NCBI RefSeq assembly: GCF_045287255.1
Contig: NZ_CP137142.1
Span: 434,001-498,000 of the forward strand
Direction: 5' to 3'
Origin: Henriciella sp045287255
GTDB taxonomy: Bacteria > Pseudomonadota > Alphaproteobacteria > Caulobacterales > Hyphomonadaceae
Length of the DNA stretch: 64,000 nt
Part shown: positions 1 through 9,008 of the stretch, piece by piece
How positions within the stretch are numbered: the stretch's first letter is position 1
Layout of the letters: the number at the start of each line of letters is the position of its first letter
Notes under the pieces: model-generated
What the model was told of the DNA's origin: nothing
Seen by the model: only the letters and a program-made list of their open reading frames with translations
The model's database searches: none
Made by a program: the position numbers and the translations under genes

Positions 1-806
1 ACAACATCATAGCGCCCGTGAACGATAATGCCCGGAACGTCCTGTAGTTTGGCAGCCGCCTGTTTCAGTAGCCAGCCATCTTCAGGGAAGAATCCCTCAT
101 TGACGAAATAGTGGCATTCAATCCGCGCGAAGGCATCGGCGAATGTGTCTTCCTCAAACCGTTTGGCGAGTGAGGTTGGCCCTTGCAGGGTGACGGTTTC
201 GCCTTCCCAACAGGCCCAGGCTTTGGCGGCGCGGCTGCGCGCAGCGGCGTCGTCCCCTGTCAGGCGTTTATAGAAGGCGTTGAGCAGATCGCCGCGTTCA
301 TCCTCCGGGATTGGAGCAATATAACGGTCATAGGAATCCGGGAATAGGCGGCTCGCCCCTTCCTGATAGAACCAGCTCACTTCAGCCTTGGTCAGCAGGA
401 AAATACCGCGCAGGATCAGGCCAATGACGCGTTCTGTATGCGTAACCGCATAGGCCAGAGACAGGGTTGAACCCCATGAGCCACCAAATACGACCCATTT
501 ATCGATACCCAGATGCTCGCGCAGGCTCTCAATATCGTCAACCAGCGCCCAGGTATCATTTTCGCGGAGTTCAGAATGTGGCGTGGATTTTCCGCAACCG
601 CGCTGATCCATCAGAATGATGCGATAGATTCTCGGGTCAAAAAAGCGACGCATATCCGGGCTGGAACCACCGCCGGGACCGCCATGCAGACCAATCACAG
701 GAAGGCCGTCCGGGTTGCCCGATTCCTCCCAATAGACCTCGTGCAGGTCGCTAACGCGCAGGAATCCGCTCTTGCGGGCTTCTATAGGTGCATAAAGTTT
801 GAGCAT
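1..806 (-). CDS. pip: Proline iminopeptidase, alpha/beta hydrolase (3' end beyond window)
   Basis: Cytoplasmic serine peptidase (S33 family) that removes N-terminal proline from peptides. The frame is open from an ATG at 806 to the left edge, so about 268 residues are seen and the C-terminus is missing. Visible are the oxyanion-hole motif HGGPGGG (residues 41-47), MDQRGCGKS (66-74) and the nucleophile elbow GGSWGS with Ser110. Near the edge HGRYDVV carries the expected catalytic Asp; the catalytic His lies outside. The family is usually about 310-320 residues. It faces away from the lipoprotein gene at 932. The family call is firm, the exact substrate less so. Confidence 0.93.
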   Translation of the reverse strand, partial: MLKLYAPIEARKSGFLRVSDLHEVYWEESGNPDGLPVIGLHGGPGGGSSPDMRRFFDPRIYRIILMDQRGCGKSTPHSELRENDTWALVDDIESLREHLGIDKWVVFGGSWGSTLSLAYAVTHTERVIGLILRGIFLLTKAEVSWFYQEGASRLFPDSYDRYIAPIPEDERGDLLNAFYKRLTGDDAAARSRAAKAWACWEGETVTLQGPTSLAKRFEEDTFADAFARIECHYFVNEGFFPEDGWLLKQAAAKLQDVPGIIVHGRYDV

Positions 807-931
807 GGATTGCCTTTGTTCATCACCTCTTCACCTATCGGCTGTCAGAATGTGAATAAAGGGGGTGACTCCTTTTTTAGCACCTCCTAATGACTATTGC
901 AGGTGCAAACAGAAATGGCGGGTATTGCCTG

Positions 932-1561
932 ATGCGTATTGCAGTGATCGGATTGATCTCCTTACTGGCCCTTGGCGGGTGTGCGACGGTTTCTATGGCA
1001 CCAGCCTCAATGCTGGTCTCCGCAAATGTCAGTGTTGATCAATCTGACTTCCGCGATAAATGCTCAAGTTTTTCAGATGCTGTTTATGAGCGCGGCTTCG
1101 TCACCAAGAGCAATGGTTTCTCGCAAGTCTTCAACATGCTGGCCCATGGCGACAAGGTTGACATGACCGATACGGCCTATCGCGAGCGTGTGCAGATTGA
1201 TACGGCCAGTCCTGCTGTAGTCTATAAAACTGTTGAAGCGGATGCGACATGGGTTACTGCGCGATTGGATGAGATCACAGCCAAGGTTGAGGGGCTACTC
1301 GAAGAGCTTGACGACGAAGACGATCACAAAACCCTGCGTAAGGATATTGTGGCGTTTGAAGAAGCGCTGGTTCTGGCCAAGAAGTCTCGAATGTCTTTCC
1401 TGGATGTGATGACTGAGTTGGACGGTCAGGCTGGTCCTGAGCGGTTGGAGGCTGAGCTTGCTCTCACGACAGTAGAAGCCTCAATCGACCGCGCCAGCCG
1501 TTATATCGACAAGCTGAGTGACGTTTATGCGTCACTGACTCTGGACGAGCGCATCTCCTAA
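932..1561 (+). CDS. Small predicted lipoprotein, unknown function
   Basis: Not recognised beyond being a lipoprotein. I place the start at the ATG at 932 because the next residues form a classic lipoprotein signal: basic start, hydrophobic stretch and lipobox LALGGC with Cys17. An in-frame ATG at 890 would put 14 polar residues before the signal. The mature part (about 190 residues) is largely helical and acidic, with a run rich in Glu and Asp around the middle (EELDDEDDH) and no known catalytic motif. It would sit in the inner or outer membrane facing the periplasm. It is a single gene, 70 bp ahead of a small membrane-protein gene. Confidence 0.8.
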   Translation: MRIAVIGLISLLALGGCATVSMAPASMLVSANVSVDQSDFRDKCSSFSDAVYERGFVTKSNGFSQVFNMLAHGDKVDMTDTAYRERVQIDTASPAVVYKTVEADATWVTARLDEITAKVEGLLEELDDEDDHKTLRKDIVAFEEALVLAKKSRMSFLDVMTELDGQAGPERLEAELALTTVEASIDRASRYIDKLSDVYASLTLDERIS

Positions 1562-1630
1562 AGCCTGCTCCTCATCCTAAAGCCCCGAATCGCGATAGCT
1601 CCTTTCCACTATGGAATGGGAGGTTCCGCT

Positions 1631-2056
1631 ATGTTGGATGTTATCCGTGATTTTGGTCAGGGTGGAGCCACGCTCCTGTTGGGGCTTGCAACGGGTGCGG
1701 GCTGGGTTGCCGCGATTATTGCGCCCAATTGCTTCTATGATGGTCTCGATGCTGGGCGCGCCGATCGGCAGGTGCGCAACCTGCTCAAGGCGGTCTCTGG
1801 TCCGACAGCGATTATGCTTTTGGCCGCAGGGGCACTTGGGATATTAGGGGGTGTGATTGGCGCAGCAGTGTGTGCGTTTCTGGCGGCGTTTGGATTCTTC
1901 ACCAATGCCTGGACTTTGAAAGGGTTCAAGCGGGGTGAAACACCGCCGGGTGCGAAGCGACGTCGGAGCAGTCAACGGATAGTTGCGGTAGGATTGACGC
2001 TCTTATTTACATTGGTTGCTGCGATTGGTGCTGGGCTGTCTATGTTTGGTGTTTAG
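1631..2056 (+). CDS. Small membrane protein, unknown function
   Basis: About 141 residues with three to four hydrophobic segments: about residues 10-32, 58-90 (probably two passes with a tight turn) and a C-terminal one at 118-140. A basic loop (GAKRRRSSQR) precedes the last segment and probably faces the cytoplasm. The start at 1631 is preferred over the in-frame ATG at 1616 because GGGAGG at 1618-1623 sits 7 bases before it. No known domain is recognised. Confidence 0.72.
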   Translation: MLDVIRDFGQGGATLLLGLATGAGWVAAIIAPNCFYDGLDAGRADRQVRNLLKAVSGPTAIMLLAAGALGILGGVIGAAVCAFLAAFGFFTNAWTLKGFKRGETPPGAKRRRSSQRIVAVGLTLLFTLVAAIGAGLSMFGV

Positions 2057-2258
2057 CTTTTTATTTCCTGCTATTTTTTATAATAAATAAATGCGATTAT
2101 AGTTTTTTCGTATAGTTGTAATTGATTTTTGATTTTCGATTTTTGCGTGATTCTTTGTTGGTGTTTGCATTTTATTAAAGTTTTTTGCTTTATATAGCGC
2201 TGTATTTATATGGGCCTCTATTGTAAAAATATGGGGCCCTTAAAAATAGGGGGCGCCG
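2057..2258 (+). other. AT-rich intergenic block upstream of receiver gene
   Basis: About 200 bases much richer in A and T than the flanking genes, with many T-runs on the plus strand. Just before the next gene GGGCC (from 2213) and GGCCC (ending about 2239) could pair as a hairpin with an A/T-rich loop. It probably carries the promoter of the receiver gene. I see no ORF or RNA gene in it. Confidence 0.4.
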
Positions 2259-2713
2259 ATGCTTAGACAAGCATTGCCAGGTCGTAGCTACAGGTCCGGG
2301 GCATCAAGCCAGGATGCTATGTCAGCAGAGCATATGGGACAGCATCTGTCTGGCAGAACAGTTTTGATCGTTGAGGACGAACTGCTTACCGGGATTAGTT
2401 TACGCATGGACGCGGAGCGCTATGGGGCTGTTGTTATCGGTCCTACAGCAACCTTACAGGGGACACGTACAGCTATTTCGGACGCAAGTATCGATGTGGC
2501 GATCCTTGATGTTCAACTCACCGATGCGGAAGTCTTCCCGGTCGCTGATCAGCTCTACAATGATCGCATACCGATCATTTTCCACACAGGTCATGCGAAT
2601 GAGATTGCCCTGAATGCGCGTTACCCAGACTGCCGTGTTTTTACCAAGGCCACAGCATCTGCTGAGCTATTGAGAGCGGCGGCACTAATGTTGGCCTGCA
2701 ATCAGAACGAACG

Positions 2714-2717
<4 letters not shown>
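2259..2717 (+). CDS. Single-domain response regulator (receiver) protein
   Basis: CheY-type receiver without an output domain. All key residues are present: acidic pocket Glu39-Asp40 (VEDE), phosphoacceptor Asp84 (AILDVQL), Thr110 (FHTG) and Lys130 (VFTK). About 30 extra residues precede the fold, so the true start may be the ATG at 2319, which has AGGA 6 bases upstream; the ATG at 2259 has the SD-like AGGGGG 6 bases upstream. No partner kinase lies next to it, so the pathway is unknown. Stand-alone receivers in alphaproteobacteria often act in phosphorelays or the general stress response. Its 3' end overlaps the convergent acyl-CoA dehydrogenase gene by 4 bases. Confidence 0.88.
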
Positions 2718-3874
<1,157 letters not shown>

Positions 3875-3882
3875 GGGCGCTG

Positions 3883-4800
3883 TTATGCACCAATTTCACC
3901 AATCTCAAACGGTGTCGTCTGGTAAACCTGATTGATCCAGTTACCGAACAGGAGATGCGCATGACTGCGCCAGCGGTTTTGCGGCGGCGCGGTGGTATCA
4001 TCATTGGGGAAATAGCCATGCGGTGGGCGAATAGGCTTCCCGGCTGCGGCATCGCGCTGATACTCTTCCTTCAGCGAGGTCGAGTCATACTCGATATGGT
4101 TGAAGCAATAGAGATTACGCGCCGCAGGCTCGCTGAGCAGGCAAGGACCAGTGAAATTACTGTCCATCAGGATTTTCAGGGCTGGAGATGCGACAATGTC
4201 TGTGCGACGCACTTCGGTCCAGCGACTGACAGGAATCTGGAAATCGTCACTAAAGCCTGACAAGAAAGGTGAGGCCGGATCAAGATTCTGGTGGCGATAG
4301 ACCCCGAACGCTTTCTCCGCGAGTTGATACTTCGGGATGCCATGAAAATGGTGTGCAGCGGCCATTGCGCCCCAGCAGATGAAAAAGCTGGAATGGACAT
4401 GTGTACGGGTCCAGTCGAAGATTTGCTTGAGCTCTTCCCAATAGCTGACGTCTTCAAAGGGCAAGGTTTCGATCGGAGCACCGGTAACGATAAAGCCGTC
4501 AAACTTGCGATGCTTCACGTCTTCCCAGTTTTGATAGAAACTGATCAGGTGATCCTGCGAGGTATTTTTGGGCGTGTGCCCGCCCACCATGACCAGAGTC
4601 ATTTCGATCTGTAGGGGGCTCGCGCCGAGCAGGCGGGCGATCTGGGTTTCTGTGCGAATCTTGTTGGGCATCAGATTGAGCAAGCCAATCTGTAGTGGGC
4701 GGATGTCCTGACGGATCGCGTCGCTGTCCGTCATGACAGAGACACCCTCGTCAATCAGCACATCGCGCGCAGGCAAGGTATCTGGGATTTTGATCGGCAT
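3883..4800 (-). CDS. metA: Homoserine O-acetyltransferase, MetA type
   Basis: Acylates L-homoserine in methionine synthesis. Starting at the ATG at 4800 gives 305 residues, the usual family length, and puts the known positions in register: catalytic Cys142 (FFICWGAMA), His235 and Glu237 (NHIEY). The in-frame ATG at 4881 is rejected since it would run through the riboswitch. Residue 111 is Glu (GAPIETLPFED). In this family Glu111 marks acetyl-CoA and Gly111 succinyl-CoA use, so I infer O-acetylhomoserine as product despite the traditional succinyltransferase name. A SAM-II riboswitch lies about 80 bases upstream, so expression should fall when SAM is plentiful. Confidence 0.95.
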   Translation of the reverse strand: MPIKIPDTLPARDVLIDEGVSVMTDSDAIRQDIRPLQIGLLNLMPNKIRTETQIARLLGASPLQIEMTLVMVGGHTPKNTSQDHLISFYQNWEDVKHRKFDGFIVTGAPIETLPFEDVSYWEELKQIFDWTRTHVHSSFFICWGAMAAAHHFHGIPKYQLAEKAFGVYRHQNLDPASPFLSGFSDDFQIPVSRWTEVRRTDIVASPALKILMDSNFTGPCLLSEPAARNLYCFNHIEYDSTSLKEEYQRDAAAGKPIRPPHGYFPNDDTTAPPQNRWRSHAHLLFGNWINQVYQTTPFEIGEIGA

Positions 4801-4880
4801 GAACCGGTCTCCTGTCTTGGCCAGCTTAGCGAGATGACAAGTCGGGAAGGGACCGGGGTGACGTCTGGCATCACACAGCA

Positions 4881-4938
4881 CGGCCTTTTAGCGACTTGTT
4901 TAACGTGGCTGCAAGCCGGCCGGCCAAATCACCACGAA
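4881..4938 (-). promoter_or_regulatory. SAM-II riboswitch upstream of metA
   Basis: Read on the minus strand, this stretch has the SAM-II layout. CGTGG opens P1 and CCACG closes it; the loop after P1 holds GATTTGGCC; then come the conserved CTTGCAGCCACGTTAAACAA and GTCGCTAAAAGGCCG. The 3' GGCC can pair with GGCC in the first loop to form the pseudoknot that binds S-adenosylmethionine. SAM-II is typical of alphaproteobacterial met genes and normally works by masking the start region. Recognition was by eye against the known consensus. Confidence 0.9.
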
Positions 4939-4956
4939 GGCAGAAATAGTGCAGAC

Positions 4957-5229
4957 TTATGCAGAGGGCAACACTGATTTCTCGAACTCGGCCTTAAGGG
5001 CACGTTTGGTGTGGTCTGGTAAGAGTCGCCAATCCACATCCAGCAAAGCGGCTTCCATCGCATATAGTGCAAGAATAGAGACGCGATTGCCAAAGCGGAA
5101 TCTTAATCGCGCATAAGCTGCAACAGAGCCGAGCGCGCGAAGGTCGTCGGCATGGTAGATATCGACATCGGCCAGCATACGCTCGGTCTTCAGTCCCAGA
5201 TTGCGAAGATCAGAAATCGACCCGCTCAT
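4957..5229 (-). CDS. TfoX/Sxy C-terminal-domain protein
   Basis: A 90-residue protein consisting only of the TfoX C-terminal helix-hairpin-helix-like domain: SDLRNLGLKTERMLADVDI, then HADDLRALGSVAAYARLR and YAMEAALLDVDWRLLP match the family pattern. The N-terminal TfoX domain of competence regulators is absent, so a role in competence is not implied. Its start overlaps the stop of the WYL regulator gene by 4 bases (ATGA), so the two are translationally coupled. Confidence 0.87.
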   Translation of the reverse strand: MSGSISDLRNLGLKTERMLADVDIYHADDLRALGSVAAYARLRFRFGNRVSILALYAMEAALLDVDWRLLPDHTKRALKAEFEKSVLPSA

Positions 5230-5903
5230 TTGTTCTCCATGGCTTGGAGGAAATCCTGATAAGTCTTGCCGGGCTCTGGTCTGAACGTGTCCTTGAGGAG
5301 GGTGATGGAGCCAACTCGATCAGCCCGGAATGTGCGAAAATCAGCGCGGTGTTCGCACCATGCCGTCAGCGTCCAGACACTGCCCCAGAACTCAAGATGC
5401 AGCGGCCATATGATGCGCTCGGACCTAACTCTCTTGAGGCTGTTATAAAAGATCAGGGCTTTTCGCCTTGTATTTATGGCTTCTCTCAATTGGGCCTGGA
5501 CAGCGTAATCGTGCTGGGTCGGTTTGATGTAAACCGACATACTTTTCCTGAAGTTTGCCTGCTGACGATCTGTCGGCAAAACCTCATTGATCTTGAGGGC
5601 TAGGGCATCCGATGCCTCACCAAGAGCCGCATCCGCAGAAGCGCGGACCAGGGCCATCCCAAGATGGAAGGCTTCCAGTTCCAACGGCGTTAGCGTCAGA
5701 GGCGGTAAAAAGATGGGTTCCCTGAGGAGGTAACCAACGCCTCTCTCGCCTTCGATCGCGATACCTGAGGCAACAAGGCTATCAATGTCGCGATAAATTG
5801 TACGCAGGGAGACTTCCAGCCGATCGGCAAGCTCCTGGCCGCGCCAAAGGCGACCGCCTCTAAACAGTTGGATCAGTTCAAAGAGGCGGTCAGTTCGGCG
5901 CAT
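5226..5903 (-). CDS. WYL-domain transcriptional regulator (YafY-like)
   Basis: A 225-residue repressor-type regulator. Residues 1-60 are an HTH_11 winged helix (TDRLFELIQLFRGGRLWRG, then SLRTIYRDIDSLVASGI). Residues about 130-215 match the WYL ligand-binding domain (REAINTRRKALIFYNSLKR, LEFWGSVWTLTAWCEHRADF). It is the middle gene of a three-gene operon: the ABM-like gene upstream ends exactly at its start and the TfoX-like gene overlaps its end. It probably controls its own operon in response to a small ligand. Confidence 0.9.
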   Translation of the reverse strand: MRRTDRLFELIQLFRGGRLWRGQELADRLEVSLRTIYRDIDSLVASGIAIEGERGVGYLLREPIFLPPLTLTPLELEAFHLGMALVRASADAALGEASDALALKINEVLPTDRQQANFRKSMSVYIKPTQHDYAVQAQLREAINTRRKALIFYNSLKRVRSERIIWPLHLEFWGSVWTLTAWCEHRADFRTFRADRVGSITLLKDTFRPEPGKTYQDFLQAMENK

Positions 5904-6208
5904 TAGCTGGCGTTAAGCATCAGGGCGTTATGCTTCAGGTTGATGCTTGACCCATCCAGGTAAGCCATGAATGGCCCAAGCTCGCTTTGCTGCTCGAACT
6001 TCGCGGCTGCGGCCTTGGCGTCCTCAAGCGTCGCCCATTCCACGTAATCCATCCACGAGCCATCATCAGCTTTGGAGAGCTGACGTTTGACAAAGCCGTC
6101 ACAGGATTTGGCAAACTTGGTGACAATTTCAGAAGCTTTCAGGAAAGTGGCTTCATCTGTCCCTTCGGTGAGTTTGAAGGTTACGATTTCAATAGCGTGC
6201 TGTGTCAT
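5903..6208 (-). CDS. Small dimeric alpha-beta barrel (ABM-like) protein
   Basis: 101 residues of the antibiotic-biosynthesis-monooxygenase-like ferredoxin fold: IEIVTFKLTEGTDEATFLKA, GFVKRQLSK and WMDYVEWATLEDAKAAAAKF fit the usual strand-helix-strand layout. Members act as small oxygenases, isomerases or sensors; the substrate here is unknown. It is the first gene of the ABM-WYL-TfoX operon and overlaps the regulator start by one base. It has been retained beside a WYL repressor, so it may be the regulated enzyme. Confidence 0.78.
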   Translation of the reverse strand: MTQHAIEIVTFKLTEGTDEATFLKASEIVTKFAKSCDGFVKRQLSKADDGSWMDYVEWATLEDAKAAAAKFEQQSELGPFMAYLDGSSINLKHNALMLNAS

Positions 6209-6289
6209 ATGAACTCCTTGGTTTTGTTCTGACCAAGGCTGACTAACCTACCTCAACTGACAACATTCTGTCAGTTGGAATCTTTTTAT

Positions 6290-6955
6290 TCAGAAGCCCT
6301 TTGGTTTTTCTGTCAGGCCATAGCCGACAATGCGCTCACAGGCCCACTCATAATCGGCGGCGCAGGCATCCTGTAGCAGGCGGGCGCCGCGTTTGCGGTC
6401 GGGAAAGCCGCCCTGACCGCGATACAGCATGTTGCCAAGCCCGGCACAGCCTGACGGCTCCTTGGCGCTGCAAGCTTGACTGTAAAGCTTGCGGGCACGA
6501 GGCCAATCTGTCTCACCCGCATTGCCCGTATGGTCGATATGAGCTTGCTGCAGGCAGGCCTCAATATGCTTGCCTTGCTCACAGGCCGCCAGGAAATGCA
6601 TTTCTGCACTGGCATAGTCCTGCGGTGTGCCGAGGCCGCGGCGATACATATCGCCAAGCTTGTAACAATTACGGGCCCAGAAGTCCCGTGGGGCAGTCTT
6701 GTCACTGCAAAGCTCGGTATAGGCGCCAAGCGCTTCGTCAAACCAGAACTCAGTGCGGTCGAGATCAACACCATCATCGGCGGTGACGACATCGCGAGCG
6801 AGCCCTGTGCTGAACCGCATACCCGTCGCAAGAGCCCGATCCGCATAGATTTCGCGCTGAGTTGGCGGCGTATCGCGCGGTGGCCCGAACTGCGCCAGCG
6901 CTGGTAGGGTGAGCGCAAGACTGGCTGTGAGAAACGCGGCAATCCGAACGATCAT
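6290..6955 (-). CDS. Secreted Sel1-repeat protein
   Basis: The start at 6955 gives a clean Sec signal (IVRIAAFLTASLALTLPALA, cut before Gln) and has AGGAG 7 bases upstream; the in-frame ATG at 7003 would add 16 residues ahead of the signal. The mature part contains Sel1-like TPR repeats: CYKLGDMYRRGLGTPQD, HIEACLQQAHIDHTG, PSGCAGLGNMLYRGQGG and a terminal AADYEWACERIVGYG. Cys residues recur at one per repeat, as in Cys-rich Sel1 (Hcp-like) proteins where they form intra-repeat disulfides. Such proteins are periplasmic scaffolds; no partner is evident. Confidence 0.82.
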   Translation of the reverse strand: MIVRIAAFLTASLALTLPALAQFGPPRDTPPTQREIYADRALATGMRFSTGLARDVVTADDGVDLDRTEFWFDEALGAYTELCSDKTAPRDFWARNCYKLGDMYRRGLGTPQDYASAEMHFLAACEQGKHIEACLQQAHIDHTGNAGETDWPRARKLYSQACSAKEPSGCAGLGNMLYRGQGGFPDRKRGARLLQDACAADYEWACERIVGYGLTEKPKGF

Positions 6956-7074
6956 GAAAACAGCTCCTGTCATTCTATTACACTCTAGATAAGAAGTGGG
7001 CAAAAATCTGTCGAGCCTTGCATGACAGGAAATGCGGTGTCACGCTGGTGAAAAATTAGACAGGGAGAGAAAGC

Positions 7075-8046
7075 ATGGCCGCAGAGAATCAGAAACCGAT
7101 TGGTTCAGGATTTGGGGCCAAGACCCCTGCACTGGAAGTTGTTAAGGGGCTCGACCTGTCGGGCAAGCATGCCGTTGTGACGGGTGGCTATAGCGGCATC
7201 GGTATTGAAACGGTGCGCGCCCTGGCCAGTGTCGGCGCAACTGTAACAGTGCCTGCGCGTCGCCCTGATGTTGCCGCTAAGGCGTTGGGCAGTGTTGCTG
7301 GTGATATCGAGGTTGCGAGCATGGACCTTGCCGATGTCGCCTCTGTCCGGAAGTTTGCGAGCGAATATGTCGGAACGGGGCGTTCGCTAGATATCCTGAT
7401 CAATAATGCCGGGATCATGGCTTGCCCTCTTTCGCATGTCGGGCCGGGCTGGGAGCGTCAGTTCGGGGTCAATCACCTCGGTCATATGGCGCTGGCGGTC
7501 GGCCTCTTGCCAGCGCTACAGAAAGCCGGGACTTCCCGGTTGGTGGCGCTGTCCTCAACCGCGCATATTCGCGGCGACGTGAACTGGGATGATCCACATT
7601 ATGAGCGCACAGAATACGATAAGTGGAATGCCTATGCGCAGGCGAAATCTGCCAATGCCCTCTTCGCACTGGGGGCCGACCGCAAATGGGATCAGTATGG
7701 CGTGACTGCTTTTGGCGTACATCCGGGCGGTATCTTTACGCCTCTACAGCGCCATCTGAGCGATGAAGAAATGGTCGCGCTGGGCTGGAAGAATGCTGAT
7801 GGGACAGTCCCGCCGGCTGTTGCCGCCATGTTCAAAACACCGGAGCAGGGCGCTTCAACTGCGACCTGGGCAGCGACCTCACCACAGCTTGAAGGACGCG
7901 GCGGAGAGTATTGTGAGGACTGCGATATTGCCCAACTCGCCGGGCCTGACAGCCAGCGCTGGGAACATGCGCGGGAATGGATCTGTGATGAGGAGAAAGC
8001 CGATCGCCTGTGGGCGATGAGCGAGGAAATGCTGGCACAGGTGTAA
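7075..8046 (+). CDS. Short-chain dehydrogenase/reductase
   Basis: NAD(P)-dependent oxidoreductase of the classical SDR fold, 323 residues. Cofactor motif TGGYSGIG at 36-43, NNAG at 110-113, catalytic Ser near 160-161 and YAQAK with Tyr187 and Lys191. The C-terminal half resembles retinol-dehydrogenase/WW-oxidoreductase-like SDRs (GVHPGGIFTPLQRHL). The substrate is unknown. AGGGAGAG lies 6 bases ahead of the ATG. It stands alone, 68 bp before a VTT-family membrane gene. Confidence 0.92.
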   Translation: MAAENQKPIGSGFGAKTPALEVVKGLDLSGKHAVVTGGYSGIGIETVRALASVGATVTVPARRPDVAAKALGSVAGDIEVASMDLADVASVRKFASEYVGTGRSLDILINNAGIMACPLSHVGPGWERQFGVNHLGHMALAVGLLPALQKAGTSRLVALSSTAHIRGDVNWDDPHYERTEYDKWNAYAQAKSANALFALGADRKWDQYGVTAFGVHPGGIFTPLQRHLSDEEMVALGWKNADGTVPPAVAAMFKTPEQGASTATWAATSPQLEGRGGEYCEDCDIAQLAGPDSQRWEHAREWICDEEKADRLWAMSEEMLAQV

Positions 8047-8114
8047 GCGCTTTGTAATTTGCTGATCTGTCGTGCTGGGTTGACCTGATGTCCTTACAGA
8101 CGCAGGGAGAACTT

Positions 8115-8831
8115 ATGGAAACGACACCGCCAGTAGAGGCCCAAAAGGCCACTAAAAGCCATCTCGGTCTCTGGGGTGGCTTGGCGGTATTAGTGTTTAT
8201 TCTTGCACTATTCCTGTTTGGAAAATACACCGATTTTATCAATCTTGAGGCGTTGCAGGAAGCGATCAGGCTGTTTGCTGAAGGGCCTTGGGGTGTTCCG
8301 GCGCTGATCCTGACCTTTTGTGCCTGTGCCTTTATCGGCGTGCCGCAATTCGTTTTGATTGGTGTTGCGGTCTATGCGTTCGGACCCGTCTGGGGCGCAG
8401 TCTGGTCCTGGGTGGCAACGCTCTGTTCCGGTACAGTGACCTTCTGGCTTGGGCGGTTTTTCGGCGAAACCACTTTGGAGCGACTGGGCGAGGGGCGGAT
8501 TAAACGGTTTACGCGTTTTGTTGCCCGCAATGCCTTTGCGGCCAGTGCGATTGTTCGCAATGCGCCAGCTGGCCCCTTCCTGATGGTGAACATGGTGTTC
8601 GGGGCCGTGCGCGCGAAGTATCTGCACTATCTTGGCGGCATGGCGCTGGGGATTATTCCAAAGATCGCGATTGTCGCCTTTGGCATGCAGGCGATTGAAG
8701 CGGCCTTAGGGGGCAATATCTGGTTGGCAGTTGGTGCAGCTTCGGTAGCGCTGGCTTGTTTCGTTGGGGGACTTCTCTATGTGCGCTATCGCCGTCGCAA
8801 AGGGGAAAATATTGCGCTAGGGTCTGATTAG
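8115..8831 (+). CDS. VTT/TVP38 (DedA-superfamily) membrane protein
   Basis: About 238 residues with a TM helix at about 20-40, a re-entrant region GVPQFVLIGVAVYAFGPVWG and further helices to the C-terminus, which ends in a basic cytoplasmic tail (RYRRRKGE). The pattern VPALILTFCACAFIGVPQF and ARNAFAASAIVRNAPAGPF is that of SNARE-associated/VTT proteins, related to DedA lipid scramblases. The start at 8115 is chosen for GGGAGA a few bases upstream; an in-frame ATG at 8088 would add nine residues. The function is probably lipid or envelope transport. Confidence 0.85.
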   Translation: METTPPVEAQKATKSHLGLWGGLAVLVFILALFLFGKYTDFINLEALQEAIRLFAEGPWGVPALILTFCACAFIGVPQFVLIGVAVYAFGPVWGAVWSWVATLCSGTVTFWLGRFFGETTLERLGEGRIKRFTRFVARNAFAASAIVRNAPAGPFLMVNMVFGAVRAKYLHYLGGMALGIIPKIAIVAFGMQAIEAALGGNIWLAVGAASVALACFVGGLLYVRYRRRKGENIALGSD

Positions 8832-8870
8832 CCTGTTGACAGCACTGCGCTAGAGGCGCATGCGTGCCTT

Positions 8871-8942
8871 ATGCGCAAGAATTTGCCCCTTCTGAGCCTA
8901 TCTCTCCTTATCGGCCCCTGGCCGGTAGCGACTGCGTTCTAG
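8871..8942 (+). CDS. leuL: Leucine-rich leader peptide of leuA
   Basis: A 23-codon ORF 67 bases ahead of leuA, too short for ordinary gene calling. It encodes MRKNLPLLSLSLLIGPWPVA followed by TAF and a TAG stop. Six of residues 5-13 are Leu, as expected for a ribosome-stalling sensor of charged tRNA-Leu. The reading frame ends between the two arms of a perfect 10-bp inverted repeat (8915-8924 with 8955-8964), so ribosome position would decide whether that stem forms. Role inferred from composition and position. Confidence 0.82.
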   Translation: MRKNLPLLSLSLLIGPWPVATAF

Positions 8943-8964
8943 CGCGCGGGTCCACGGCCAGGGG
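8915..8964 (+). promoter_or_regulatory. Attenuator hairpin of leuA leader
   Basis: CCCCTGGCCG (8915-8924) is perfectly complementary to CGGCCAGGGG (8955-8964). The 5' arm lies inside the leader ORF just after the Leu codons; the 3' arm lies after its stop. A ribosome stalled at the Leu codons or one finishing the peptide would have different effects on this stem. I do not see a strong T-run directly after it, so whether this is the terminator or the alternative stem is open. Confidence 0.65.
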
Positions 8965-9008
8965 AAGAGACTTCACCAAGACCTCCTTTCGACTTTCAGG
9001 CCAGACCC

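Noticed and set aside
513..890. Open frame on the plus strand opposite proline iminopeptidase
   Set aside because: The minus strand encodes catalytic motifs of a known family across the same stretch.
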